Assembly: GCA_011947345.1 (NCBI GenBank)
Contig: JAAVTG010000139.1
Location: 1-64,000, forward strand
Length of the DNA: 64,000 nucleotides
Direction: 5' to 3'
Source of the DNA: Phytophthora quininea
Taxonomy: Eukaryota > Oomycota > Peronosporomycetes > Peronosporales > Peronosporaceae
A model generated the notes under the pieces. That model saw only the letters and a list, made by a program, of their open reading frames with translations, did no database searches and was not told where the DNA came from. The translations under genes were made by a program, and so were the position numbers. Positions 21,651 through 32,359 of the stretch are shown here, piece after piece (within the stretch, counting starts at the first letter, position 1; each line of letters begins with the position of its first letter).

Positions 21651-22878
21651 ACGGTGGTGGGTTTGTACTGCGCTCTAAGCTATCGGTGGATGCTGGAGAC
21701 GACGTCAATCTCATCATATCAAACTTCCTAATCGAGGACATTGGAGCAGACCTACAAGTGGAGCCCAGCAGCCTGGTTTGGTCTGCTTGATTTGATATGG
21801 GCGAGAGGGCTACGAGAAGCCAAGTGCAGTCGCTGGACCTTGGCCAAGCTGGTACACACAGAGCCCCACTACTATTGATGGGAGTTCGCAGTGCTGCTGG
21901 CTGAGGCCGTCAAGCAGTCGGATCTCGTGATGATGCGGTGGGTCTTGAACCGAATACCCCGAATCGAGACAAAGGATCGTGGTGCAATGGCTGCTGCAGT
22001 TGATCAGAACAACCTCGAGCAGTCAAATGGGCAGTAACAAAAGGGGTTTGGCTTTGGTTATTGCTTCAACCGCACGAATAGCCTGGAAGATAGTTTCCGT
22101 TGGCAAGAGCACGTTCGTATCGTGAGGTACTTGCTGGGATTGGGGTATCGCGAGTGTGCTGGATCTGTTCTGGTAGAAGCAGCTATGGACTACGCTGCAG
22201 GTAAGTATCACTACAACGATTTTATAAACCGCGACTTGTCTTCAAGGACAGCCAGGTGGTGGTCCAACATGCCAATCGATTGGAAGGCTGCACCACGAAA
22301 GCGATGAACTATGCAGCGGCCCATGGTGAGCTGAAGATAGTGCAATGGTTGCATGACTGCAGGGTAAACGAAGAAAGTGATGGACGATGCAGCAAGCTCT
22401 GGTCATTTTCGCATTGTCAAGTGGCTTCATGAGAATCGGTCTGAAGGCTGCTTGAGCGAAGCTATGGAAAGCAGCGTCAGATGGACACCTCGATGTAATG
22501 AAGTGGCTTCATACTCATCGGCCGGAACTCACGAATGACATAAGTCTCAAACTGCTGTGTTTAGGCTTGAATGGCCTCCTGAACGATAACTACCTGCACT
22601 TTTGAGCGATTAAGTGGCTCACCATCACTCGCCCGGGGTATCCAGTCTTGGAGGTCATGCGTTGGGCACTGAGGACCAAGTCTTTCGAAGCTACGCTCTT
22701 TCTCCGCAATCAGCACCCTGCTTACCGAGTCTACGATGCCCAGCTTCCTCCAAGGAGTATTCTAGACTACCTGCACACTTCTGCACAGGGCGTTGAATTT
22801 CGTGTTTGGATACAGGAAAACTACCCAATTGATGAAGCCGACGACGATGGAGACTGCTGGCAGATCTTCAGAAGGTAA
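21651..22878 (+). pseudogene. ANK-8: decayed ankyrin-like pseudogene
   Basis: The family start codon is ATA instead of ATG at 21651. A frameshift follows within ten codons, then LSVDAGDDVNLIISNFLIEDI, WTLAKLVHTEPHYY with an in-frame TGA where paralogues have CGA (HYY-R-WEF), and a large deletion to HVRIVRYLLGLGYREC. The late part has broken repeats and a further TGA for CGA before AIKWL. It ends with the C-terminal block (RWALRTKSFEATLFL; FRVWIQENYPIDEADDD) at 22878. Closest relative by flank and tail is ANK-14. Confidence 0.8.
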
Positions 22879-23080
22879 GCATTGCAGGTTTGCACGTTTT
22901 GCTACGTACCGGTCGGTGTGTTTCAGCTTCTGTGGCCTGCTGTATTGTAGGTGAAAATTATAAAGTAACATTGACTTCTTACTAGTGGTGGAAGCTGAAA
23001 AAAAAAAGCAGACTAGTGCAGTTCCTCTATTCACGGAGTATCCGTTATCATATCCTTGTGGACACGACCGACCGCAACAA

Positions 23081-25901
23081 ATGCCCGAACGACGACGGAC
23101 TACCAACACTGCTACGAATCATGGAGTCTCAGCGACATCCTCTGTCCGACAGAGTGCTGCGCGAAAGTCGATTGTTGCTCCAAAACTCAGCGGCATGCAA
23201 CTGGCAGAACTTTTGAAACCTTTTTGGATGGATCTGCTGCAAAATAATCTCAAAAACGTGAAAAAGTTTATCCGGGACAACAAGCAAAAGTTGGATCTGA
23301 ATGCGGTGAGATATACAGCATGTGCGGACGGCACTGCTCTGCATCTGTGTGCACAACATGGGTTTACCGACAGTGCGAAAGTGGTAATCGACGCGGGTGT
23401 TGGGATCGACTTGCAGAACAAAGTGGGATCTACAGCTCTCCACGTTGCCTGCAAGTTTAATCAAGACCAAATGGTGCTGTTCCTGCTGGAGTTAGGCACT
23501 CAAGTGATTGTCCCGGACTTGGTACGTTTTGCTTGGCAAAATGTTTTGTTCTTGAGTGACATGCTTTGGGTTTCCGCAGAGAAACAACATCGCTTTCGAC
23601 GTAGCGTCGTTTCTGCTGCTCGACAAGTGTTTATTTGCCCCACTCCGGTCCTCCTCGAAGCAGAACACCAAGAAGAGGAACGATTATTTGAGCTGCTTCA
23701 AAACTCAGATCGTCATTTCAACGAGGCGAAACTAGCTGAAGCTCACGCCAATATGCTGTTGATAGAGTGGGAAAGTCGAGCTTGGGAAGAACGTCAACTG
23801 CTGCAAACCACGATGGTGCTAGACAAGGAATGTAGTGACCAAGTGCAAAGATCCAAAGGCCAACTCGAAGTGAAGCAGGCAACATATGCCGAGCTTCAGC
23901 GTCAACTCCAGCAAGAGCAGGATCAAATTGCGCTCACCTGGAAGAAGAATGTTATGGACGCGAGGAATCGGAGGCAAAGGGCTGAAGAAGAACTTGAATT
24001 GATGCTGATGATGGAGCAGGAACACGAGCAGCACTTAAGAGAGAGCAGCAGGACCTTCTGGATCAATGCGGACTGATCGAGGCTGCAAATGAGTTCCCCA
24101 ATGATGTCGACATTCAGGAGTGGGTCTTGTGTACGATCATCGCAATTCTTGACGAAACCGTGGACAGTTCTTCAGCTGGTATAGAGTCGAGTTCCACAGG
24201 TATCGACGATTTACTGGTCCGTGTGGAGATAGCAGCAATACTTCGGAATGTTTTGCGTCAGTTTAGCACGTCGAGAGATCTCCAAACACTCACAATTCGA
24301 TGTTTGGTCCGGCTTGTGCGACTTTGTACCGGAAAAGTTGAAAGTGAACATGTTTCACCAAAGACTATAAAGCAAAGAAGCATCTTCATAGCAGCGCTGA
24401 TCAAAGACGACGTCATGACCCTCACTAGAGACGCCGTGCTTCGATTCCCGCAAGATGTCAAACTGGCCCAACTCGGTGTCGAGCTGCTCTATCATCTACT
24501 CCTATTCCGAAACGCAAGTGGAACTCACGGCATGCAGTTTTGTCAGAACCGCCTCACCCATCAGCTTCCTCTCCAACTCCTTCGACTGCATGAAACTGTT
24601 CACATCCAACAGGACGTCGGTATTTCCTTAACGTCAAACGACATTTTGACCGCTCGATACCATACTTCCTTCCTGCTTTTCTGCCTCACAAAGTACAATG
24701 TTCGGAAGGCGCTTGGCAAAATCGGTGTTGTCGAAGTTGCTCATCGATTAGTATTTGAGGTTAGCAGCTTAGTTGATGGTGACGAAGAAGTGAAGGTGGC
24801 GACGCTGCAGTATTTACTGGGGAGCTTGGCACTGGCTCACAGTCCCTCAGCTTCGCCGCCTGTATGGTCCGTGGACGATTTAACTCGACTGGTCGAAGCT
24901 ATGCGTCCCTGGATATTACAATGTTGTGCCGACGAAAGCGAGCATTGCTCCAACGCACACATTCGCCTTATGTATTGGATCATGAAGCTGCTACGAAATC
25001 TTACTTCAGTCGTTGGGGCAGATGTGGCTCAGCTCCGCATCGCTCTGCGAACTCGAGAAACGTTCGACCTGCTATCAGGAGTAGCTCTCAGTATTCGAAG
25101 TCGGCGGTGTAGTGACGACGAAAACGCTGATAGCAATATCGTCACGGTGTGGCTCGAGCTTGTTGAAGATGTTTGGATGATCAGCTACAACAGCGACGGC
25201 CAACTTGCAACGACGCCGTCGTTTGTACTGGAGGTTTTGCTGAAGCTGTTCGAACTGGAGGCCCAGTTAGTTGAATTGAGTGGAATTAAAGCCACCTTTG
25301 TGCAGACAGCAGCGGTACTCAAACTCGTTTCGAAGGTGCTCGCCAACAGTACGTAGCTATCACAGTTGCCGGTCTGACGAGGTTATTGATCTTCGTCGTT
25401 GATGATGTAGGCAAGAACATGCGCTTCCTCGTAGCTTACGAGAATCGAATCGACACAGCAATGCAAACGACTTTGACGGCTTTATGCCAACACAAGATGA
25501 ATCAAGACGCACAACAAAATCAAGATGAGGAAGCAGATGTATTTGAGTCTTTGACCCATGTCTTTCGTATCTATCTACGCTTGTTGGACCACGAGAGAGA
25601 CGAAGATAACCCGATTTCACACTTCCACGACCGCTACCAAACGGTTGGAATTTGTGCCGCAGTGACAGCGTACAAGCTTACGGATACCAGTATCGTATCG
25701 GCTACTCCGGAAGGTGTCCGAAATATCAACCAAAGCAGGACGGAATCGTCCAAAACAGCGGGACAACTGAAGTCGAAAATGCAACTCGCTCGAACGTGGT
25801 CTCGAACGGCGACAGAGACACCCGACAACCACCTTGCCAAAACAAAAACGCTATGCGCGTTGGTGCGTGCATTGTATCGTCATGCACCATGCCATTGCTA
25901 G
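23081..25901 (+). CDS. Ankyrin + coiled-coil + helical-repeat protein, three exons, two frameshifts
   Basis: A large protein (about 900 residues) unrelated to the ANK family around it. Start ATG 23081 (MPERRRTTN). Residues 45-150 contain canonical ankyrin repeats (ADGTALHLCAQHG; GSTALHVACKFNQ). Intron 23522-23579 is followed by NNIAFDVA, then a Glu/Gln-rich coiled coil (about 23700-24060) and a long alpha-helical region (24100-25880) rich in Leu with armadillo/HEAT-like character. Intron 25349-25410 links LAN to KNMRFLVAYENR. Single missing bases at the C4 run 23638-23641 and at 24037-24038 split the frame. Function is unknown; a scaffold role is inferred. A fragment of its first exon lies at 10.7 kb. 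Confidence 0.65.
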
Positions 25902-25990
25902 CAACGGGTAACAAATACTTGTCCAAGAATCTTGTCCCACATTGTCCGAGGTGCGACGAAGTTCTGCCCGTTAAGTTGTTGAACACGACC

Positions 25991-27273
25991 ATGCTCAAGA
26001 TCGTCGAGTTCGTGCATCGCTTCAAGCTGTCGGTGAATGCTGGGGATGACATCAGCCCCATTATATCAAACTTCCTCATCGAGGACATGACGTTGGAGCT
26101 GGCCTACGAGTTGAGTTCTGCGAGCTGGCTCGGTCTACTGGATCTCACCTGGGCTCGAGGACTGCGAGAAGCCAACAGCAGTCGCTGGACCTTGGCCAAA
26201 TTGGTGCATACGGAGCCTCACTACCATCGTTGGGAGTTCGTGGTGCTGTCGGTTCAAGCCATGAAACGATCGGATCTCGCAATGGTGCAGTGGGTACTGG
26301 CGCATTTTCCAACTGTCCAGTGACCAAAGAGGTGGTCGATGCAGCTGCTGAGAATGGGCTTCGGTCGGTGTTGGAATTGTTGGAAAACGATACAAGTCAT
26401 GGAGGTATTCAGTGGGAGGGGGATAAAGCTGTGAAGTTGGCAGCACAAATGAGTCATTGGGGTATTTGTCGATGGCTCGACGTTTGGTCACTTGGCAATG
26501 GTGCAATGGTGTCTTCAGCGACTGGAAAAGCGGAGCTATCGATGCGATTTGTCAAGGGTGATGACCAGCGTGGCCAAGGGGGAAGTGCCGAGGTGATGCA
26601 GTGGCTTTATGAGAAGTATGGTCGTGACCCACAAACCAATCTCTTTCAGGTGCCACCTGGTGCGCTCACCGCGATGGATCAAGCAGCTTCTCAGGGGCAT
26701 CTTGAGATGGTCCAGTTTCTTCATCGCATTGAGCTCGCGCTACGCAACAAGTGGAAAAGAGGCGGTGAAGACAATCCCTTGGCTTATCCAGGCCCAACGT
26801 GCACTACCAAAGACTATGGACCGCGCGGCTGGTTTTGGGCATTTGGCCATGGTCAAATGGCTGCATGCGAACCGCTCCGAGGGCTGCACAACGCTCGCCA
26901 TGGATGCGGTCGCCAGCAATACTTTCACGTTCCGCACAAGCTACAGGCGTGTCCATCAAAGGGTTCGCCCGAGGACCGGTTGGGAATGCTTCAGTGGTTT
27001 CATACGAATCGCGCGGAAGGCTGCACGACTGCAGCGATGGATGGTGCTGCCAAAGGAGGCGACATCAGGATATTGCAGTGGCTGCATGCAAACACGACTG
27101 CGGGATGCACCACGAAGGCCATGGACAATGCTGCGTCTTGTGGTCGTCTTGACTTGTCAGACGCAGGTGACCACTACCAATGCTTTCGATTGATCAAGTG
27201 GCTAGCCAACAACCGTCCAGGGTATAATGTGGTGAGGCTCATGGGCTGGGCCCTTAGATCGAGGGCGTTTGAA
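25991..27273 (+). repeat. Inverted duplication 1, left copy
   Basis: Nearly identical, in opposite orientation, to 32360-33636. Similarity ends sharply on the right after GCGTTTGAA at 27273. At the left end the first 50 bp have diverged. A 7-bp deletion in the N-terminal domain distinguishes the right copy. Confidence 0.85.
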
Positions 27274-27441
27274 GCCGCGATTTATCTTCACGAGCATGAC
27301 CACGGTGTGTACAGCGATGGCGATGCGAGGGCTATGGTCACATCTCTAGCTGTTCCTGCGCGTGGCGTTCTGCCGCAACTACCGGCGCGGACGAGGTACG
27401 ACTACCAGGAGTTTGACGCCTGGGCAGAGGAGAGCTACTAG
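25991..27441 (+). pseudogene. ANK-9: internally deleted ankyrin-like pseudogene, left arm of inverted repeat
   Basis: Starts at ATG 25991 (MLKIVEFVHRFKLSVNAGDD) with an intact N-terminal domain, then shifts frame in the T4 run at about 26306 (HF-TVQ stop versus HFSNCPVTKEVV). About 150 residues of the central region are absent between RWLDVWS and [15 protein letters not shown] further reading-frame excursion covers about 26810-26960, and late repeats are fused directly to the C-terminal block ([14 protein letters not shown]). The tail is FDAWAEESY. The same lesions occur in ANK-12, so they predate that duplication and are real. Confidence 0.85.
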
Positions 27442-27526
27442 TGAGTCTACCCACCATTTCCAATCGATCGGGTGCAGCCTACAACTTGTTTGTGATACAA
27501 ACTTCTCATTCGTCTAAGCGTTTCCT

Positions 27527-27998
27527 TCCGAGATGTGGATGAAGGTGCTGTACTTGGTCGACTAGATATTTTGATGTGGCTACTAGGACATTGCGATGTG
27601 GAGTGTACAAGCCACGCCTTCAATAACGCGGCATCACTAGGTCATTTGGAAACGGTGAAGTGGTTGCACTCAAACTACCCTCAAGTTAGTATGGCCCATG
27701 CGTTAGGTGGGACCATTAGAGGTTCATGCCACAAGCAACGGCAGTTGCGAACGATCAAGTGGTTGCTCGGTCACACCCCAAAGGCGAAATTCTGCGAACG
27801 ATCCGCAACGCCATCTTCTACAACGAGTTCGAGATCGCGCTGTTCCTGCATTCTCAGAGTCCTGTGTACAGCAACCATGAAGTGGCGCATATCATGCGGA
27901 ACTTTGATCACCAGCTACCTCACCTGCCCGATACAAAGGCCATTCGTTCTTGGGTAAGCGAGCAGTACCCACTACACGCAGCAGCAGATGCCGCCTAG
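27527..27998 (+). pseudogene. ANK-10: C-terminal fragment of ankyrin-like gene
   Basis: Only the last 155 or so codons of a family gene: LGRLDILMWLLGHCDVECTS, a repeat unit, IKWLLGHTPK, EIALFLHSQSPVYSNH and the tail IRSWVSEQYPLHAAADAA ending at 27998. One frameshift lies near 27785. It is nearly identical to the C-terminus of intact ANK-19, from which it was copied as part of inverted duplication 2. No upstream portion exists. Confidence 0.85.
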
Positions 27999-28113
27999 AG
28001 CTCCCTGTTGACCTGTGGTCATCTAGCAGGAAAGCTTCAGTGGTCCTGATACGTTCTTGGATACACCAGATTTCTTCCTCCATGGGTTGACGCGCCATTC
28101 GCGAATTTGACGC

Positions 28114-28121
28114 TTCATTCC
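28114..28121 (+). promoter_or_regulatory. Oomycete-type initiator TTCATTCC upstream of ANK-11
   Basis: TTCATTCC lies 13 nt before the ATG of ANK-11 and fits the oomycete initiator consensus (TCATTCC core). It is conserved in the duplicated copy near 49714 on the minus strand. Confidence 0.45.
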
Positions 28122-28133
28122 AAGATCTCAGCA

Positions 28134-30044
28134 ATGCTCGCGGTGGTCAAGTTAGTCTTGAAGGCCAAGTTTCCAACCAACGTTCCTGTGGATACGGATG
28201 CTATGATATCGGACTTCCTCGTCGTTGACATGGGCCTTGACCAGGCCTGCACTTTGAATCCTGTCGGGTCTTCGGTCCTCCTTGATTTCATCTGGGCTCG
28301 AGGTCTACGAAATCTGCGCAGCACGACGTGGTCCGTGGCAAAACTGGTTCACATCGAGCCTTATTACGGTCAAGTGGCGTTCTCATGGGCTTTGGTGCAA
28401 GCTGTTCGGCGAGCCGATCTGAGCATGGTGCAGTGGCTGTTGGAACATCTTCCTGGATATCGAATTACCAGCCAAGTTGTGGACGAAGCCGCCAGTGGCG
28501 GCCATCTGTGGCTTTTGGAACTGCTAGAAGGCGATCGAGAGATTGGTTGGGATATAAGTTGTCTTAGCACGGCTGCATCAGCAGGACACTGGAACCTAGT
28601 GTGGTGGTTGTATGAGCGCGTCAATGATGCCCACTTGATCCAACAACGAGGGTATTTGATAGCTACTGCCTTCAAACAAAACAACGTGGAGCAAGTGGAG
28701 AAGTTGGTGGCGATGGGATTTCGCGCTTCGCGTTTCTTCCAACCGATGGACTCGTTCGACGATTGGCAAGCACACACCTCGTTGTTGCGCTACATTTTGC
28801 AACATGGCGTTGGTGCTCGTGCTGATACCCACTCAGTTCTCCGTGATGTAGCGAAATTTGGAGATCTCGCCTTCATTGAGTGGATGGCACCCGACATGGA
28901 AATCGACAGCGTGATTCTCGTTTCGATGGTTGCTAGTGAGTATGGTCAGCTTGCACTTGTGAAATGGGCGATTGAGCATTTCCGCGATCCCTGGTGGTTT
29001 CGTTATCTACCTGGCATGATGTATTCCGCGATCATGGGCGGTAGACTCCAAGTAATTCAATGGATGTTCGACAACTTCGGCACCCACCCACGCATCAATA
29101 TTTTTGATGCGCGTTTCGTCGATTGGCGGTACTCGCGGATGAAGTTATGCCCACACGCTGCCGTCGACGTTGCAGCTTGCTACGGTCATCTTGACGTTCT
29201 CAAGTTCTTCCATGACGTTCCCCAAGCGCACAAGGATCACATCACGTGTACTACACTAGCAATGGATGGCGCAGCAGCTCATGGCCATTACGAAGTGGTC
29301 AAGTGGCTACACAAGAATCGATCCGAAGGATGCACAGCACTCGCCATGGACACTACGGCAGGAGCGGCCTGTCCTCGCAGCAGCCGTGACGAAATCTTAT
29401 GGGAGGTACCTCGATCTCGGGCGGAGCGGTTGGGATTCATGCAGTGGCTGTATGCGAATCGTTCCGAAGGCTGCACTGCGGCAGCGATAACCAGCGCTGC
29501 GGCAGCCGGCGACTTGACCATGCTGCAGTGGCTGTATTCCATAACGTCGGCACGGAACACACGACAAACTATAGATGGAGCTGCTCGTCACGGACATTTA
29601 CATGTGTTGCAGTGGATTCATGCAAACGGAGAGGAAGTATTCTCACCAACAGCGCTGGCCTGGGCAGCGTCGCGGTACGATATCGAGATGATGGAGTGGC
29701 TGCATGTTCACGACGTCAGTACAGAAAAATCGACTGTGACAGCAAGGCCGGAAGTAACAAGAAGTCGTTCAACACACCTCCAGACGCATTTGCAAGCGAC
29801 GAAATGGCTACTTGCAAGGCAACGAAGGGATGCCATCGCGCCGTCAACGTTTTATGCGTCGGTCATCCGCGTGTTTGAGGTAGCTCTCTATCTACACGCC
29901 CACGAACCTGAATTCGGCACAGCTCGCATGAGAAACATGCTTCGTAGCGTTCGCCCATCTCGATGGGAGTCCACAAAATGCAAACCATTAGACGATTGGC
30001 TCGAGGAACACTATCCTTTGCACGGCGAGTTTACCGGGCATTGA
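28134..30044 (+). CDS. ANK-11: intact ankyrin-like family protein (636 aa)
   Basis: Open from ATG 28134 (MLAVVKLVLKAKFPTNVPVD) to TGA 30044. The N-terminal domain has DFLVVDMGLDQACTL, GSSVLLDFIWARGLRNL and WSVAKLVHIEPYYGQVAF. The repeats are in family order (AAAHGHYEVVKWLHKNRSEGC; AAAAGDLTMLQWLYS; AARHGHLHVLQWIHAN). The C-terminal block is VFEVALYLHAHEPEFG and the tail LDDWLEEHYPLH. It is the parent type of decayed ANK-18. The first 180 bp lie inside inverted duplication 2, so this gene may be a chimera of a duplicated promoter and N-terminus with an older body. It converges with IFT74, whose stop is 116 bp away. Confidence 0.9.
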   Translation: MLAVVKLVLKAKFPTNVPVDTDAMISDFLVVDMGLDQACTLNPVGSSVLLDFIWARGLRNLRSTTWSVAKLVHIEPYYGQVAFSWALVQAVRRADLSMVQWLLEHLPGYRITSQVVDEAASGGHLWLLELLEGDREIGWDISCLSTAASAGHWNLVWWLYERVNDAHLIQQRGYLIATAFKQNNVEQVEKLVAMGFRASRFFQPMDSFDDWQAHTSLLRYILQHGVGARADTHSVLRDVAKFGDLAFIEWMAPDMEIDSVILVSMVASEYGQLALVKWAIEHFRDPWWFRYLPGMMYSAIMGGRLQVIQWMFDNFGTHPRINIFDARFVDWRYSRMKLCPHAAVDVAACYGHLDVLKFFHDVPQAHKDHITCTTLAMDGAAAHGHYEVVKWLHKNRSEGCTALAMDTTAGAACPRSSRDEILWEVPRSRAERLGFMQWLYANRSEGCTAAAITSAAAAGDLTMLQWLYSITSARNTRQTIDGAARHGHLHVLQWIHANGEEVFSPTALAWAASRYDIEMMEWLHVHDVSTEKSTVTARPEVTRSRSTHLQTHLQATKWLLARQRRDAIAPSTFYASVIRVFEVALYLHAHEPEFGTARMRNMLRSVRPSRWESTKCKPLDDWLEEHYPLHGEFTGH

Positions 30045-30159
30045 AAATACAAGGCGACTAGTTCGCTATCTCATTCTCACGCTGTGGCATTTTGCGATCT
30101 ACTTTGGCTACAGTCTATCGCATAACCTCAGTCACCACCTTGCTAACAGTTTTGGCCTC

Positions 30160-32075
30160 CTAGAGACCACCAACAAGTCCGAGGTTGAGCTGTTGCTGAC
30201 GCTGCTGCTGAGCCACATGCAGTGCGTTCAAGTCTTGCAGCGTCCGGAAGCAGTCTTGCTTGAGATGCTCGTAGTCCACTTCTCGAGACTTGGAGTCGAT
30301 GTACTCTCTCAGGTGGAAAATATTCTGCTCGTGGTGCCGCAGCTTCTGCTCCAACGCGTCCAAGTTCTTGGCCGTCTCTTGCGAGGCGGTCTCCTGCACC
30401 AGCGTCTCCAGTTGGCTGCTCAGCGCTGTGACCTGCTGACGCATGGCATCCCGACGACCAATGTATTGCTTCTTGAGTCTTAGCAGGTGCTGCTTGGTCT
30501 GCGCGTGCACTTCCTGCAGCTGGTCGAGCTTGCCGAACTCGGCCATGTCGGTGGTCATCGTGTCCATCTTTTGCAGCAGACTGCTGAGCTCCAGCGCGAT
30601 CTTGGCATCCAAAGTGTTCACCTTGTCGAGCTCAGCTTGACGCTTCTGCAGTTCCATCGTCAGCCGCTGCTTCGTGGTTACCGACGACTCCAATTGCCTC
30701 TCCTTGAAGGTTAAATCGCGTCGCATCTCCTCCAGGTTAGCAGCATTCGTGCCTGGTAGTTTATCTTCCTTGGCCATACCTGCCGAGATATGTTCTAGCA
30801 GCTGCACGATCACGCCTTGAGCCGTGCGTTGGGATTGCATCTCGGCCTCTCTTTGGCTGGAAACTGCTCCAGGAACTCGGTCATCTCTTTGTCTTTGGCG
30901 AATAAAGCCTCGTATTTGTGTGCCGGATCACTTCCACTAGCCCGTTCGTCCAGCTCGCTCTGCAGGTCGACCAACGCTTTCGTCAACTCCTGCTTTTCAG
31001 CCGTTGCAGTCTGCAGGATGCTTTCGAGCGATTCCATTTTGCTCTTGTCGTCCTTCACTTTGGCCAGCAGCACAGCACGAGCTTCGGCAGGATCCATCTG
31101 TGCCGTCTTGGCGTCTTCCGCCGCAGCGTCACGTTCCTTCTGCAGACGACGCACTTGGCGCTCCAGAGTTTCGTACTCGTCTCGATATCGGTCCGAGCTC
31201 AGTTCGGCCTCCTTCTGGTGAATTGCATGCATCACCAGCTCCAATTCCTGGGACCTGGTCTCGATCTCCACTTCGGTTTGGTGGTGCTCGTCCAGCAGCT
31301 CCTTGTACCGCTGCAACTTCTGCGGCGCCAACTGGTTGATCTTGTCCTGGTGTTTGCCGTGAATCTCGGCCATCTCGTCCTCCATGCGCCGGACGTTCTT
31401 CTCCTGCTCTTGTCGCAGGATAAACACCCGGTCCACATCTTCCGCTTCCTTAGCATTGCGTTGGTGCAATTGATCTTGCACCTGCCGGATCTCCGCCGGG
31501 TCAGTGGCACTACGCATCTTGTCCATGGCCAGGTTGTAGTCGGCCAACTGGCCTTCCAGGTCCCGCACCTCGACGGCCAGCGTTTCGTACTTACGCTCCA
31601 GCTGAGTGTACTGGGCCTTGTCCTTGGCGTCCTGCTCGATCTCCTTCTGCAGCTTGTCGATCTCGGCCGTGATCTCCGCCGTCTTGCTGTGCAGTTTGCC
31701 TTTGAAAAAGGACGCGTCCTGCACTTGCCGGCCGGGACCTGCACTGCCGACCCGCATCCCCATCATGCCCTGCTGGGTCACAGGTCGGTCAGACACGTTC
31801 ACCTCCGTGTTGAGACTGATACCGAAGCCTGCGGTTTGGCCCGGTGTGGCCGGCACTTGTTGGCCCGTTCCCAGCCTGCCAGTCAGCGGCCTGCCGCCTG
31901 CAGAGGACCCCAACATGGATCGCTGACCGGTGCCAGGTCGAGCCCCAGTGATCGGATTCAATCCTTGGCCCGTTCCAGGACGACCCGATGGCAGACCTCC
32001 AAGCGGAGCAATACCATTAGGACCGCCGGCCCCAGTGCCAGGACGTTGGCCAGAACTCGTTCCAGGTCGAGACAT
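30160..32075 (-). CDS. IFT74: Intraflagellar transport protein 74, one frameshift
   Basis: An IFT-B core subunit that pairs with IFT81 and helps carry tubulin along flagella; zoospore flagella are the expected site. Start ATG 32075 (MSRPGTSSGQRPG). The first 100 residues are basic and Gly/Pro-rich with repeated RPGTG motifs, as in the basic IFT74 N-terminus. The rest is long coiled coil (FFKGKLHSKTAEITAEIDKL onward) with the family segment FLEQFPAKE then LLEHIS. About 638 residues, close to the usual 600. A single missing base near 30846-30853 splits it. The gene sits between the arms of inverted duplication 1. Confidence 0.85.
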
Positions 32076-32078
32076 CAC

Positions 32079-32359
32079 AAATTCGTGGAGAGTCGCTGTT
32101 AGATCTTGAAAAGGGTTTTGAGACTGCCAACAACAAGTTCGTGACTCTTGATGCCATTAATGCCTTCCACTCACATGAACAACAATGACAACCTGCTTCT
32201 AACCCTTCAGTAAACTCACTGGTAATAATTCTCCGCGCAATTCCTAGTACCCCGTTCAAGTTATTAGTTCGCCGCGGTGCAGGCACAGTTAGAGGTGCGA
32301 TCTTAGCCCACGTTCATGGCAATGGTATTGCAGACAGTGAGAGGCTTCAAAGTTTGAAG
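32079..32359. other. Spacer between IFT74 and ANK-12
   Basis: Upstream of IFT74 and beyond the sharp end of inverted duplication 1. It probably holds the IFT74 promoter. No coding content is seen. Confidence 0.35.

Larger units (their letters stand above)
27527..28312 (+). repeat. Inverted duplication 2, left copy
   Basis: Corresponds in opposite orientation to 49520-50307. It contains the 3' end of one ANK gene, the intergenic spacer with promoter, and the first 180 bp of the next ANK gene (ANK-11 here, ANK-18 there). The right breakpoint follows GGTCTACGAAA at 28312. Confidence 0.85.

Noticed and set aside
30918..32102. 394-codon plus-strand open frame opposite IFT74
   Set aside because: Mirror of the coiled-coil gene: Leu/Val-rich because it is the complement of Gln/Glu/Asp codons. 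No domain, and IFT74 is well supported on the other strand.
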